In this document: one piece after another, positions 9,557 to 17,985 of the stretch
Layout of the letters: each line of letters begins with the position of its first letter
Numbering within the stretch: position 1 is the first letter of the stretch
Assembly: GCF_000585215.1 (NCBI RefSeq)
Contig: NZ_AONC01000004.1
Location: 62,001-126,000 of the forward strand
Source of the DNA: Imhoffiella purpurea
GTDB lineage: Bacteria > Pseudomonadota > Gammaproteobacteria > Chromatiales > Chromatiaceae
DNA: 64,000 nt
Reading direction: 5' to 3'
Position numbers and translations under genes: made by a program
Notes under the pieces: model-generated
The model's database searches: none
Seen by the model: only the letters and a program-made list of their open reading frames with translations
Told to the model about the DNA's origin: nothing

Positions 9557-10762
9557 GTGGCGATCGACCGGCGGGCCCAAGTCGAGAATGCATCCCTGCC
9601 AGCTTGGGCGCTCCTGCTGTTCGGCGCGGCTGCGGCCTCTGCGACGCTTCTTGTCGATCCTTTCTCCATCCTCTCCTGGACGCTTGCAGCCATCCTCATT
9701 CTGGGGGGCGGCGTTCTGTTTTTCCTTCAACGCAGAAGGCTGGCGGCGGCTCTCGCCGCAGCCGAGGCGCAGGCACGGTCCGAGTCCGAGCAGCGATCCG
9801 GGCAGTTCGATGTCTGTACCCATGCCTTCGAGCGTCTGGGCATCGAACTCTTTCCCATCTTCGTGCGTCATATCGAGCATTCTCGAAGACTCGCCGAGGA
9901 TAGCGTCACCCATCTCTCCTCGAGTTTCGGACAACTGGTCGCGGATCTCGACCGCGTGATCGGCGCCTCTCGGGCGGGGGGGGCGCAGGATCAGCTGATC
10001 ATGAGTCAGTTCAAGGAGAGCGAGGAGACCTTGGCCGCTCTGATCGGCGATTTCGCGACCATGCTCCAGCGCGAGGCGGCGATGGGCGAGCAGGTGGAGC
10101 GACTGGCGGCCTATGGCGACGAGATGCGCAAGATGGCTCAGGACGTTCGCGCCGTCGCCCAACAGATCAATCTGCTGGCGCTCAATGCCGCGATCGAGGC
10201 TGCTCGCGCGGGCGAGCAGGGCAGGGGGTTCGCCGTGGTGGCGGACGAGGTGCGCAAGCTGGCCGGCTCTTCCGCCGAAACGGGTGGGCGGATCAGTGCC
10301 AAGGTCGAGGAACTGGCCGGGTCGCTGCATCAGACGCGGTCTCTGGTTCGCGATTCCATGTCGAGCGCCGATGTCCTGGTCAAGGATTCGGAGGGCAAGG
10401 TCGAGCAGGTGCTGACGCGGCTGCGTCAGACGACTGACGCGCTCAACGAGGATGCCCGTCAATTGCGGCAGCTCAGCGAAACCCTGCAGGGCGAGATCGG
10501 GGCCTCGCTGGTTCATTTGCAATTCCAGGACCGGATGAGCCAGGTGCTCGCCCATGTATGCGGAGGCTTGGAGGACCTGAGCGCTCGATTGCTGGACTGC
10601 TCCAAACATGAACTCATGGAGCGCAAGCACGACATTCTGGAGATCGACGCGCTACTGGCCAAGATGGTCGATTCCTACAGCACGATCGAGGAGCTCGATC
10701 TGCATCATGGTGCGGCTGACCCCTCTGCCCGCGATGCCGGATCCGATCTCACATTCTTCTAG
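9557..10762 (+). CDS. Short membrane MCP-type signalling protein with CheZ-like C-terminal motif
   Basis: A 401-residue protein with two close transmembrane helices (about 13-31 and 36-55) and almost no periplasmic domain. A cytoplasmic MCP signalling domain follows, with the hairpin-tip motif [18 protein letters not shown]. It probably senses an internal or membrane signal and joins a CheA/CheW array. Near the C-terminus, FQDRMSQ places Asp325 and Gln329 in the same DxxxQ spacing as the CheZ phosphatase motif (FQDLTGQ in the cheZ of this window). GTG 9557 is supported by AGGAGG 8 bases upstream. It precedes cheY of chemotaxis cluster 1 by 20 bases. Confidence 0.85.
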   Translation: MAIDRRAQVENASLPAWALLLFGAAAASATLLVDPFSILSWTLAAILILGGGVLFFLQRRRLAAALAAAEAQARSESEQRSGQFDVCTHAFERLGIELFPIFVRHIEHSRRLAEDSVTHLSSSFGQLVADLDRVIGASRAGGAQDQLIMSQFKESEETLAALIGDFATMLQREAAMGEQVERLAAYGDEMRKMAQDVRAVAQQINLLALNAAIEAARAGEQGRGFAVVADEVRKLAGSSAETGGRISAKVEELAGSLHQTRSLVRDSMSSADVLVKDSEGKVEQVLTRLRQTTDALNEDARQLRQLSETLQGEIGASLVHLQFQDRMSQVLAHVCGGLEDLSARLLDCSKHELMERKHDILEIDALLAKMVDSYSTIEELDLHHGAADPSARDAGSDLTFF

Positions 10763-10782
10763 TCGACTGGAGTCGCTAACTC

Positions 10783-11151
10783 ATGGCTAAGTCCATACTC
10801 TTGGTTGACGACTCGGCATCGCTGCGAAACGTCGTCGCTATCGCCCTCAGAGGGGCCGGATACGATGTGATCGAGGCTGCCGACGGTCGGGAGGCCCTAT
10901 CCAAGCTCACGGGCCAGAAGGTCCATCTGATCATCAGCGACGTCAACATGCCGAATATGGATGGCATCACGCTGGTCAAGGAACTGAAGAAGCAGGCGAC
11001 CTATCGCTTCACGCCCATCATGATGCTGACCACCGAGACCCAGCCCGAGAAGAAGCAGGCCGCCCGTGAGGCGGGCGCCAAGGCCTGGCTGGTGAAGCCC
11101 TTTCAACCCCCTGCACTGCTCGATGCCGTATCCAAGCTGGTGCTTCCCTGA
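10783..11151 (+). CDS. cheY: CheY-like response regulator of chemotaxis cluster 1
   Basis: A 122-residue stand-alone receiver domain. It has the acidic pair (VDDS near the N-terminus), the phospho-accepting Asp53 in SDVNMPNMDG, the conserved Thr in MMLTTE and the Lys of VKPF. It is phosphorylated by a CheA, most likely the cluster 1 kinase encoded two genes downstream. Whether it binds FliM or acts as a phosphate sink or kinase-array modulator cannot be told from sequence. A second CheY (54491-54880) sits in the flagellar operon next to cheZ and is the likelier motor signal. Confidence 0.9.
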   Translation: MAKSILLVDDSASLRNVVAIALRGAGYDVIEAADGREALSKLTGQKVHLIISDVNMPNMDGITLVKELKKQATYRFTPIMMLTTETQPEKKQAAREAGAKAWLVKPFQPPALLDAVSKLVLP

Positions 11152-11171
11152 GTCTTCCGGAGACGGCACAT

Positions 11172-11501
11172 ATGAGTCCGCATCCCGTCGGATTGGATGA
11201 AGACGAGAGACTCGCCTTCGAGGGCGAGCTGACCATCTACACCGCGGCCGAATCCTATGCCAGGTTGCGCGCCTTTCTCGCGGACCGCGACCGATGCGTG
11301 CTCGACCTCTCGGCCGTGTCCGAGCTCGACTGCGCCGGTCTGCAGGTTCTGCTCTGGACCAAGCAATTGGCCGAGCGGCAAGGCAAGCAGTTGCTCCTGG
11401 ATGCAAGGAGCCCGGCCCTGGACGATGCGATCGCGATCTTGCATCTGGCGCCCGGGCTCGGTATCGAATCGTGTCCGATGGATCAGGACGTGGGCCCATG
11501 A
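11172..11501 (+). CDS. STAS domain protein in chemotaxis cluster 1
   Basis: A 109-residue single STAS domain (anti-sigma factor antagonist type). The conserved segment reads LSAVSELDCAGLQVLLW, where Cys54 replaces the Ser that is phosphorylated in SpoIIAA-type proteins (DSxG). Phospho-switching as in SpoIIAA is therefore unlikely; a scaffold or ligand role is possible. It lies between cheY and the large cheA and overlaps the cheA start by 4 bases (ATGA), so it is translated with the kinase. STAS proteins are known neighbours of some chemosensory clusters. Confidence 0.85.
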   Translation: MSPHPVGLDEDERLAFEGELTIYTAAESYARLRAFLADRDRCVLDLSAVSELDCAGLQVLLWTKQLAERQGKQLLLDARSPALDDAIAILHLAPGLGIESCPMDQDVGP

Positions 11502-13717
11502 ATCTGGAGGACGCCCGCCAGGCATTCATCGGCGAGGTCGCCGAACTGCTGGATTCGATGGAGGATGCCCTGCTCACGCTGGAAGAGGATCCGCAGGATT
11601 CGGAGTCTCTCAACGAGGTGTTCAGGGCCATGCACACCATCAAGGGAACGTCCGGCGTCTTCGGCTATGCACCTGTGGTCGAGTTCACGCATGCTGTCGA
11701 GACGCTCATGGACCAGGTCCGATCCGGTCAGCGTCCGCTCACCAAACCGCTCATCGCCACGCTCTTCGAGTGTCGCGACCATACGGCTCGTCTGGTCGAG
11801 GTCATCGAGGAGCAGGGCCCGGACGGAGACGAGGAGGTCCAGTTCGGAGAGGTGCTGCGCGAGGCCGGCGAGTCACTGTTGCAGCGGCTCGGTCAGAGCG
11901 GCGCGACCTCGCCCATGGCGTCCGCCGAGCGGCCGGCCGATGGGGCGGCGGACAAGCGGCTGCCGGTGTCGAGCGAGCTCTGGATGATCACGCTCGAATT
12001 CGGTGCCGACGCCTTCCGCAACGGCATGGACCCGCTGTCCTTTCTCCGCTATCTCGGATCCCTGGGCGATCTGGTCCATGTCTCGACCCTCTTGCGTCTC
12101 GATCCCAGCCAGGAGGAGGGTTTCGACCCGGAAAGCTGTTATTTGTGCTTCGGGATCGCCTTCCGCAGCGATGCGGACAAGCAGACCATCGCCGGAGTGT
12201 TCGAATTCGCCGATCAGGACTGCGAGATCCGCATCCTCGAGCCGGAATCGACCCATAGCCGATATATGGAACTGCTGGAGTCGGTCGCCGAGGACGAGGT
12301 CGGCTGCATCGGCGAGCTGCTGGTGCAGGTCGGCGCCCTGACCCGGCGCGAGCTCGAGCGTGCCCTGCAGATCCAGGAAACCGAGACTTCGGCCTGCTCG
12401 ATGACCAGCTGCTCCAACCTGAGGCGGCGCCTGGGCGAGATCCTGGTCGAGCAGGGATCCGTCAAATCCGCCGTGGTGGAGCAGGCGGCGAAGACGCAGG
12501 AGACGGTGAGGGCTCGGCGTCAGGATGAAAGTCGGTTCATTCGTGTCGACGCCCAGCGCCTCGGCCATCTCATCGATCTGGTGGGCGAGTTGGTGACCAG
12601 CAGTGCCGCGATTCGGGTCATGGTCAATCGGGCCGGGATCGATGATGCGACCGAGGTGGTCGACGGTGTCGATTATCTGGTCTCCGAGATCCGGGACAGC
12701 GCGCTCCAGCTGCGCATGGTCCCGATCGAGGAGTGTCTGTCGCGTTTCAGGCGGGTGGTGCGCGACGCCAGTCAGGAGCTCGGCAAGCAGATCGATCTGG
12801 TCATCACGGGTGGCGAGACCGAGCTCGACAAGACCGTCATCGAGCGACTGACCGATCCGCTGACCCATCTCATCCGCAATGCCGTCGATCATGGTATCGA
12901 GACGCCCGATGTCCGCGCGGGGCGAGGCAAGCCGGCGTCTGGCACCATCCATATCAACGCCTTCCACGACTCGGGTCATATCGTGGTCGAGATCGCCGAC
13001 GATGGTGCCGGCCTGGATCCGGCGCGTATCCGCGCCAAGGCTGAGGCCAGGGGGCTGGTGAAGCCCGATGACAGCCTCCGTGAGGACGAAGTGCTGCGTC
13101 TCATCTTCGCTCCAGGTCTGTCGACCAAGGAAGAGGCCACCAATCTGTCCGGTCGTGGGGTCGGGATGGACGTGGTGCGGAGCAACATCGAGGCGCTGCG
13201 GGGATCGGTCGAATTGGATAGCAGTCCTGGCGTCGGGACCAAGGTCACCATCATCCTCCCGTTGACCCTCGCGATCATCGAGGGCTTCCTGGTCGGGGCG
13301 GGAGAGGACAGGTTCGTCATCCCTCTGTCACAGGTCGCCGAGTGCGTGGAGATGGAGGCCGCGGATGCCTTGCATCGCCGGGGGCGACATTACATCAATC
13401 TGCGCGGCGAGGTCTTGCCCTTCATTCGCTTGGCCGAAATCTTCGAGAGCGGCGGGACGCGAGAGGCCGGGCGGCGCGAGAGTCTGGTGGTCGTGCGCTT
13501 CGGGCACCATAAGATGGGCCTGGTGGTGGACAGTCTCCTGGGCGAGCTGCAAACGGTGATCAAGCCGCTCGGGATATTGTTCGAGCGTCTGCGCGGGGTC
13601 GCGGGCGCGACCATTCTGGGAACGGGAGACATCGCCTTGATATTGGATGTCGCGGAGTTGGCTGCGGTCGATCAGGGGGCTCGCTCTCCTTCGGGTAGCG
13701 CTCGGGCGACTCGCTGA
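11498..13717 (+). CDS. cheA: Chemotaxis histidine kinase CheA of cluster 1, with extra middle domains
   Basis: A 739-residue CheA. The P1 HPt domain has His46 in MHTIKGTSG. About residues 160-245 form a conserved alpha/beta region (FGADAFRNGMDPLSFLRYLGSLG). Two repeats at 270-293 and 311-334 follow the MshEN pattern LGxxLVxxGxxxxxxLxxxLxxQ. Then come P3 (DLVGELV), the HATPase domain (HLIRNAVDHGIE, DDGAGLD, GRGVGMDVV) and a C-terminal CheW-like P5 domain. No standard CheY-binding P2 domain is obvious. The start ATG overlaps the STAS gene. The frame is open further upstream to 11294, but that part lies inside the STAS gene. Confidence 0.92.
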   Translation: MNLEDARQAFIGEVAELLDSMEDALLTLEEDPQDSESLNEVFRAMHTIKGTSGVFGYAPVVEFTHAVETLMDQVRSGQRPLTKPLIATLFECRDHTARLVEVIEEQGPDGDEEVQFGEVLREAGESLLQRLGQSGATSPMASAERPADGAADKRLPVSSELWMITLEFGADAFRNGMDPLSFLRYLGSLGDLVHVSTLLRLDPSQEEGFDPESCYLCFGIAFRSDADKQTIAGVFEFADQDCEIRILEPESTHSRYMELLESVAEDEVGCIGELLVQVGALTRRELERALQIQETETSACSMTSCSNLRRRLGEILVEQGSVKSAVVEQAAKTQETVRARRQDESRFIRVDAQRLGHLIDLVGELVTSSAAIRVMVNRAGIDDATEVVDGVDYLVSEIRDSALQLRMVPIEECLSRFRRVVRDASQELGKQIDLVITGGETELDKTVIERLTDPLTHLIRNAVDHGIETPDVRAGRGKPASGTIHINAFHDSGHIVVEIADDGAGLDPARIRAKAEARGLVKPDDSLREDEVLRLIFAPGLSTKEEATNLSGRGVGMDVVRSNIEALRGSVELDSSPGVGTKVTIILPLTLAIIEGFLVGAGEDRFVIPLSQVAECVEMEAADALHRRGRHYINLRGEVLPFIRLAEIFESGGTREAGRRESLVVVRFGHHKMGLVVDSLLGELQTVIKPLGILFERLRGVAGATILGTGDIALILDVAELAAVDQGARSPSGSARATR

Positions 13718-13750
13718 ATTCTGGATTCCTGAATCGATAAGGAGAAAGAC

Positions 13751-15706
13751 ATGTTGCGTTCCATGACGATGGCCAAGAGACTCGTTCTCGGGTTCGGAAC
13801 GGTGCTCGTCCTTTTGATCGCGGTGGGAGGCCTGTCGTTCTTCACCATCGATCAGGCTTCGACGGGATTCACAACCTATAGGGATAAGGCGATCCGCTCC
13901 AATCGCATGGGCGAGATGCAGACCAGCATGCTGTTGGCGCGCATCCAGGTCATCAGCTTCCTGCGCACTCGCAGCGAGAAATCCATCGAGCAGTACGGGA
14001 CCTATATGGCCGCGGCCCGGTCGACACTCGATGAGATGACCGGGATCGTCCATGATCCCGAGCGCAAGGAGAAGCTTACCGAGTCCCGGAACAATATCGA
14101 GACCTATGACAAGACCTTCGAAGCGGTGGTGGCCAAGACGCGCGAAACGGATCGGCTCGAGACCGAGGTGCTCGCCGTCTTGGGGCGTCAGATCGAGCAG
14201 CTCCTGACTCGGATCCTGGAGGAGGCGAATCAGTCGGGCGATACCCAGGCCGTTCTGGCCAGCGCACGCAGTCTACGCAACCTGCTTCTGGCACGGATCT
14301 ACGCGCAGAAGTACATGGGCAACAGCGCCCAACAGGCTCTGGATCGGGTCGGTCTCGAATGGTCCGAGCTGGATAAGCGTTTGGGCGAGCTGGACGCCAG
14401 CCTCCAGGATCCCGAGCGTCGTCGATGGCTGGCCGAGGCCACGCGGTTGAAGGAGGAATACAAGACCTCATTCGATCAGGTGGTCGGACTTACCGATGAG
14501 CGCAACCGGCTCGCGTCCGGAACCCTCGATGTGCTGGGACCCAAATTCGCTGCAACGATCGACGAGGTCAAGAGCTCCTACAAGGCGGAGCAGGAGGTTC
14601 TGGGTCCCAGGCTTCAGGCGTCCAACGATCGCGCCGTGCTGACCATCTCGGTCTTGGCCGTTCTCGCATTGCTGTTGGGAATGGGGATCGCCTGGTGGAT
14701 CATCCGGACGGTGATGGGTCAATTGGGTAAGGATCCGGCGGAGATCGCCGAGGTCACGCGCCTGGTCGCGGGGGGGAATCTCGCCGTCGATTTCGACCAG
14801 GATGGGATGCGCGGTGTGTACAAGGATATGCACGGCATGGTCGAGCGTCTGCGTCAGATCGTCGGCGAGGTGCGGGTCGGATCCGACAATCTCTCGTCCG
14901 CGTCCAGCGAGGTGAGCTCGACGGCCCAGTCGCTCAGCCAGGGCGCGACCGAGCAGGCCGCGAGCGTCCAGGAGACTACGGCGAGCATCGAGCAGCTGAA
15001 TGCCTCGGTCCAGCAGAACACGGAGAACGCCAGGGTCACCAATGGGATCGCCAAGAATTCGGCCGAGGAGGCGCGTCGTGGCGGCGAGGCGGTGCAGCGC
15101 ACGGTGTCGGCGATGCGGGAGATCGCGAGCAAGATCGGCCTGATCGAGGACATCGCCTACAAGACGAATCTGTTGGCGCTGAACGCAGCGATCGAGGCCG
15201 CGCGCGCCGGCGAACATGGCAAGGGGTTCACCGTCGTGGCCGCCGAGGTGCGCAAGCTGGCCGAGAACAGCGGTGTGACCGCTCAGGAGATCAACAGGCT
15301 GGCGACCAGCAGCGTGTCCATCGCCGAGGATGCCGGACAGTTGCTCGAACAGATGGTGCCCAACATCGTCAAGACGGCGGATCTGGTGGAGGAGATCACG
15401 GCGGCCTCGGGTGAGCAGGCGAGCGGCATCGCCCAGATCAACGAGGCCATGACCCAGCTGGACAAGGCGACTCAGCAGAATGCCTCCTCGTCCGAGGAAC
15501 TGGCCGCGACCGCGGAGGAGCTGAGCGGGCAGGCGAGTCAGCTGCAGGAGACCATGTCCTTCTTCCGCACCGGAACCGGGAGTTCGCACTCCGCCCCGCG
15601 GTCCGCACCTCAGGGTTCGCCGCAGAGCAGCCGCCGGGTGGACGGCTTCCCGGAAGGCTCGGCCGATCTCGCCGATTTCGCACACAAAGACTTCGAGCGT
15701 TTCTGA
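13751..15706 (+). CDS. Methyl-accepting chemotaxis protein with large helical periplasmic sensor
   Basis: A 651-residue MCP with TM1 at about residues 10-30 and a ~260-residue mostly helical periplasmic region resembling a helical bimodular (HBM) sensor. TM2 is at about 295-318, then HAMP, then the signalling hairpin with [21 protein letters not shown] near residue 472. Glutamine/glutamate-rich flanks ([16 protein letters not shown]) look like methylation regions for CheR. AAGGAG precedes the ATG. It sits between cheA and cheW and is probably the main receptor of cluster 1; its ligand is unknown. The C-terminal tail has no NWETF-type CheR/CheB tether. Confidence 0.93.
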   Translation: MLRSMTMAKRLVLGFGTVLVLLIAVGGLSFFTIDQASTGFTTYRDKAIRSNRMGEMQTSMLLARIQVISFLRTRSEKSIEQYGTYMAAARSTLDEMTGIVHDPERKEKLTESRNNIETYDKTFEAVVAKTRETDRLETEVLAVLGRQIEQLLTRILEEANQSGDTQAVLASARSLRNLLLARIYAQKYMGNSAQQALDRVGLEWSELDKRLGELDASLQDPERRRWLAEATRLKEEYKTSFDQVVGLTDERNRLASGTLDVLGPKFAATIDEVKSSYKAEQEVLGPRLQASNDRAVLTISVLAVLALLLGMGIAWWIIRTVMGQLGKDPAEIAEVTRLVAGGNLAVDFDQDGMRGVYKDMHGMVERLRQIVGEVRVGSDNLSSASSEVSSTAQSLSQGATEQAASVQETTASIEQLNASVQQNTENARVTNGIAKNSAEEARRGGEAVQRTVSAMREIASKIGLIEDIAYKTNLLALNAAIEAARAGEHGKGFTVVAAEVRKLAENSGVTAQEINRLATSSVSIAEDAGQLLEQMVPNIVKTADLVEEITAASGEQASGIAQINEAMTQLDKATQQNASSSEELAATAEELSGQASQLQETMSFFRTGTGSSHSAPRSAPQGSPQSSRRVDGFPEGSADLADFAHKDFERF

Positions 15707-15719
15707 GCGGAGGCCGACA

Positions 15720-16292
15720 ATGGGCGAGCTCGTATTGAGCGGCAAGGGGATGGGCGACAGGCGATCGGATGCCGGTCAGGATTCCGCCGAGGAGGTCTGT
15801 CAGTATCTGACCTTCTCGGTCGGCGAGGAGCGTCTGGCGATGTCGATCACCGCGGTCAAGGAGATCATCGAGACCCCGCAGATCACTCGCGTTCCCATGA
15901 CACCCGAATACATTCGTGGCGTCATCAATCTGCGTGGCAGCGTGGTGCCCGTGGTCGATCTGGGGGCGCGGCTCGGGCGCGGCGTCCTGACGCTCACCCG
16001 GCGGAGCTGCATCGTTCTGGTGGAGGTGCGATCCGGTTCCGGAGACGGTCATGTGCTCGGCATGCTGGTCGATGAGGTCAAGAACATCCTGGACATCTCG
16101 CGCGAAGACATCAAACCGCCGCCCGAGTTCGGTTCCGAGATCCGAACCGATTTCATCGAGGCGATGGGGCGGGTCGAGGATGTCTTCGTCATCATCCTGA
16201 GCATGGATCACGTGCTGTCGATCCAGGAATTGGCCGCACTGCGCCGAATCAGCGAGGAGGCGGCCTCGTCGGGCCTGGATGTCGATCCTTGA
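15720..16292 (+). CDS. cheW: CheW coupling protein of cluster 1
   Basis: A 190-residue single CheW domain linking receptors to CheA. The family motifs are present: YLTFSVGEERLAM, ITRVPMTPEYIRGVINLRGSVVPVVDL and GMLVDEVKNIL. It is longer than the ~160-residue CheW at 60761-61243 because of an N-terminal extension of ~28 residues and a C-terminal helix. It follows the MCP gene by 13 bases and overlaps cheR by 14 bases, so it belongs to the cluster 1 operon. Confidence 0.92.
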   Translation: MGELVLSGKGMGDRRSDAGQDSAEEVCQYLTFSVGEERLAMSITAVKEIIETPQITRVPMTPEYIRGVINLRGSVVPVVDLGARLGRGVLTLTRRSCIVLVEVRSGSGDGHVLGMLVDEVKNILDISREDIKPPPEFGSEIRTDFIEAMGRVEDVFVIILSMDHVLSIQELAALRRISEEAASSGLDVDP

Positions 16293-17148
16293 CCCTGCCG
16301 TTCCACCGCATTCGGCACTGGCGGTTTCGGATGCCGGGACCGAGGTCGTTTCTCTGACGGACGAGGATTTCGACGCCTTTCGCCGGTTCATCTACGACGC
16401 AGCGGGCATCAGTCTCGCTCCCCATAAGCGTCAGATGGTGAATGCGCGTCTGCAGAAACGGCTGCGTCAGCTGAAGATGCGGAGCTTCGAGCAGTATCTG
16501 AGTCACGCCTTGGCCTCCGATCAGTCTCTGGAGCGGCAGCATCTGGTCGATCTGCTGACCACCAACGAGACCTATTTCTATCGCGAGCCGGCCCATTTCG
16601 ACTATCTGTCGGACCAGATTCTACCCGCCTTTCGTGGTCGATCGTTCAGGGCCTGGAGTGCCGCCTGCTCGTCGGGCGAAGAGGTCTACACCCTTGCGAT
16701 GCTGCTGGCCGAGGGGCTTGGGATGGGTGATTGGCAGATTCTGGGGTCGGATATCAGTCAACGCATGATCGAGCAGGCGCGCCGCGGGCTCTATCCGCTC
16801 GAACGCGCCAAGCGCTTGCCTAATGCCTGGCTGACCAAATATTGTCTCAAGGGCGTTCGGAGTCAGGCCGGCAATCTACTCATCGATCCACGGCTGAGCA
16901 AACGGGTGCAATTCGAGATGCATAATCTCAAGCAGGGATTCAGTGATCAGCGGCAGTTCGATCTCGTGCTGTTGCGCAATGTGCTCATCTATTTCGATCA
17001 GCCGACCAAGCAACTGGTCCTGGACGGAGTCGTCCGCTGTTTGCGTCCGGGCGGTCATCTCATCATCAGTCACGTGGAGTCGCTGCACGGCCTGGTCAGC
17101 GGATTGCGGATGGTTCGGCCATCCATCTTTCGCCATCTCCCCACTTGA
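16279..17148 (+). CDS. cheR: Chemoreceptor methyltransferase CheR
   Basis: CheR methylates glutamates on MCPs with S-adenosylmethionine. The 289-residue protein has the N-terminal all-helical CheR domain (FDAFRRFIYDAAGISL, LLTTNETYFYRE), then the Rossmann methyltransferase domain with the SAM-binding segment AACSSGEEVYTLA and the LLRNVLIYFD motif. Length and architecture are normal. It is the only CheR in the window and overlaps cheW upstream. The matching methylesterase is not in this cluster but at 57912-58997. Confidence 0.93.
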   Translation: MSILDPAVPPHSALAVSDAGTEVVSLTDEDFDAFRRFIYDAAGISLAPHKRQMVNARLQKRLRQLKMRSFEQYLSHALASDQSLERQHLVDLLTTNETYFYREPAHFDYLSDQILPAFRGRSFRAWSAACSSGEEVYTLAMLLAEGLGMGDWQILGSDISQRMIEQARRGLYPLERAKRLPNAWLTKYCLKGVRSQAGNLLIDPRLSKRVQFEMHNLKQGFSDQRQFDLVLLRNVLIYFDQPTKQLVLDGVVRCLRPGGHLIISHVESLHGLVSGLRMVRPSIFRHLPT

Positions 17149-17786
17149 GCGAGGGCCTGTCTTCAAGGATGAATGCTTGGGTATCGGGCAAGCGCGATCT
17201 CGGCGGGACGCGGGTGCGCAAACGCTTTCTGCACCCGGGCGAGCATTATGTCACGGACGAGCCCATGCTCATCTCCACGCTGCTCGGGTCCTGTGTCTCG
17301 GTCTGTCTGTTCGATCCGGAGGCGCGGGTGATCGGCATGAACCATTTTCTTTTGCCCGCGCGCTCCTGGCCGACCGAGCAGCCTTTGCTGGAATCGGATG
17401 CGGGGCGCTATGGGCTGTGGGCGATGGAACTGCTCGTCAATGGCGTATTACGCCTGGGTGGCCGACGCGAGCGTCTGCGCGCCAAGGCATTCGGTGGAGC
17501 CAACGTGCTGAATGTGTCGGTGAGCCCGGATTCTGGTCGCGAGGGAATCGGTAGCGCGAATGCCCGTTTCGTTCGCCAGTTCCTGGAACAGGACGCCATA
17601 CCCCTGGTCGCTCAGGATTTGGGCGGTGAGACGGGTCGCCAGATCCATTTCTATGGCGGGGACTTCGCGGTGTTCCTTCGGCGAATCCCGCGTCTGCAGG
17701 CGGCCAGGATCGAGGTGGAGGAGCGTCACTATCTGCATCGGGTCATACAGGACAAGGATAGACTGGGTTCTGCGGATTTCTTTTGA
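17145..17786 (+). CDS. cheD: Chemoreceptor glutamine deamidase CheD
   Basis: CheD converts receptor glutamines to glutamates so that CheR can methylate them. Counting from TTG 17145, the catalytic Cys50 lies in TLLGSCVSV and His67 in GMNHFLLP, 17 residues apart as in characterised CheD proteins. The C-terminal GGANVLNVS and GSANARFV segments also fit. The TTG overlaps the cheR stop; ATG 17169 is an alternative start with AAGG too close to help. It ends cluster 1. No cheB follows, which is unusual beside cheR and cheD. Confidence 0.9.
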   Translation: MSEGLSSRMNAWVSGKRDLGGTRVRKRFLHPGEHYVTDEPMLISTLLGSCVSVCLFDPEARVIGMNHFLLPARSWPTEQPLLESDAGRYGLWAMELLVNGVLRLGGRRERLRAKAFGGANVLNVSVSPDSGREGIGSANARFVRQFLEQDAIPLVAQDLGGETGRQIHFYGGDFAVFLRRIPRLQAARIEVEERHYLHRVIQDKDRLGSADFF

Positions 17787-17985
17787 CGCTCGGTTCCGAG
17801 GCGCGAGCGATCCAAGATTCTGCTCCGGGATGTCATCGAGGCGAGGGCCGTGATCGGCGGCGTCGGCCTCCTGCTCGGGTTGTCGGGGAATCCGAATATC
17901 GTTGCTCAGGCGCCGACGCGACGGGGTTATTCGAGCGCGGCGGCAACCTGAGACGCGATAGCGGGCTATTCCCTATAGGGGTTCC

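Noticed and set aside
13732-13739. ATCGATAA as a sigma-28 -10 element before the cluster 1 MCP
   Set aside because: The -35 match is poor and the transcript would start inside the ribosome site, 8-12 bases before ATG 13751.
17971-17980. Perfect 10-base palindrome CCCTATAGGG just before the end of the heme-type MCP gene
   Set aside because: Too short to call an operator or terminator, and located at the 3' end of a convergent pair without a T run.
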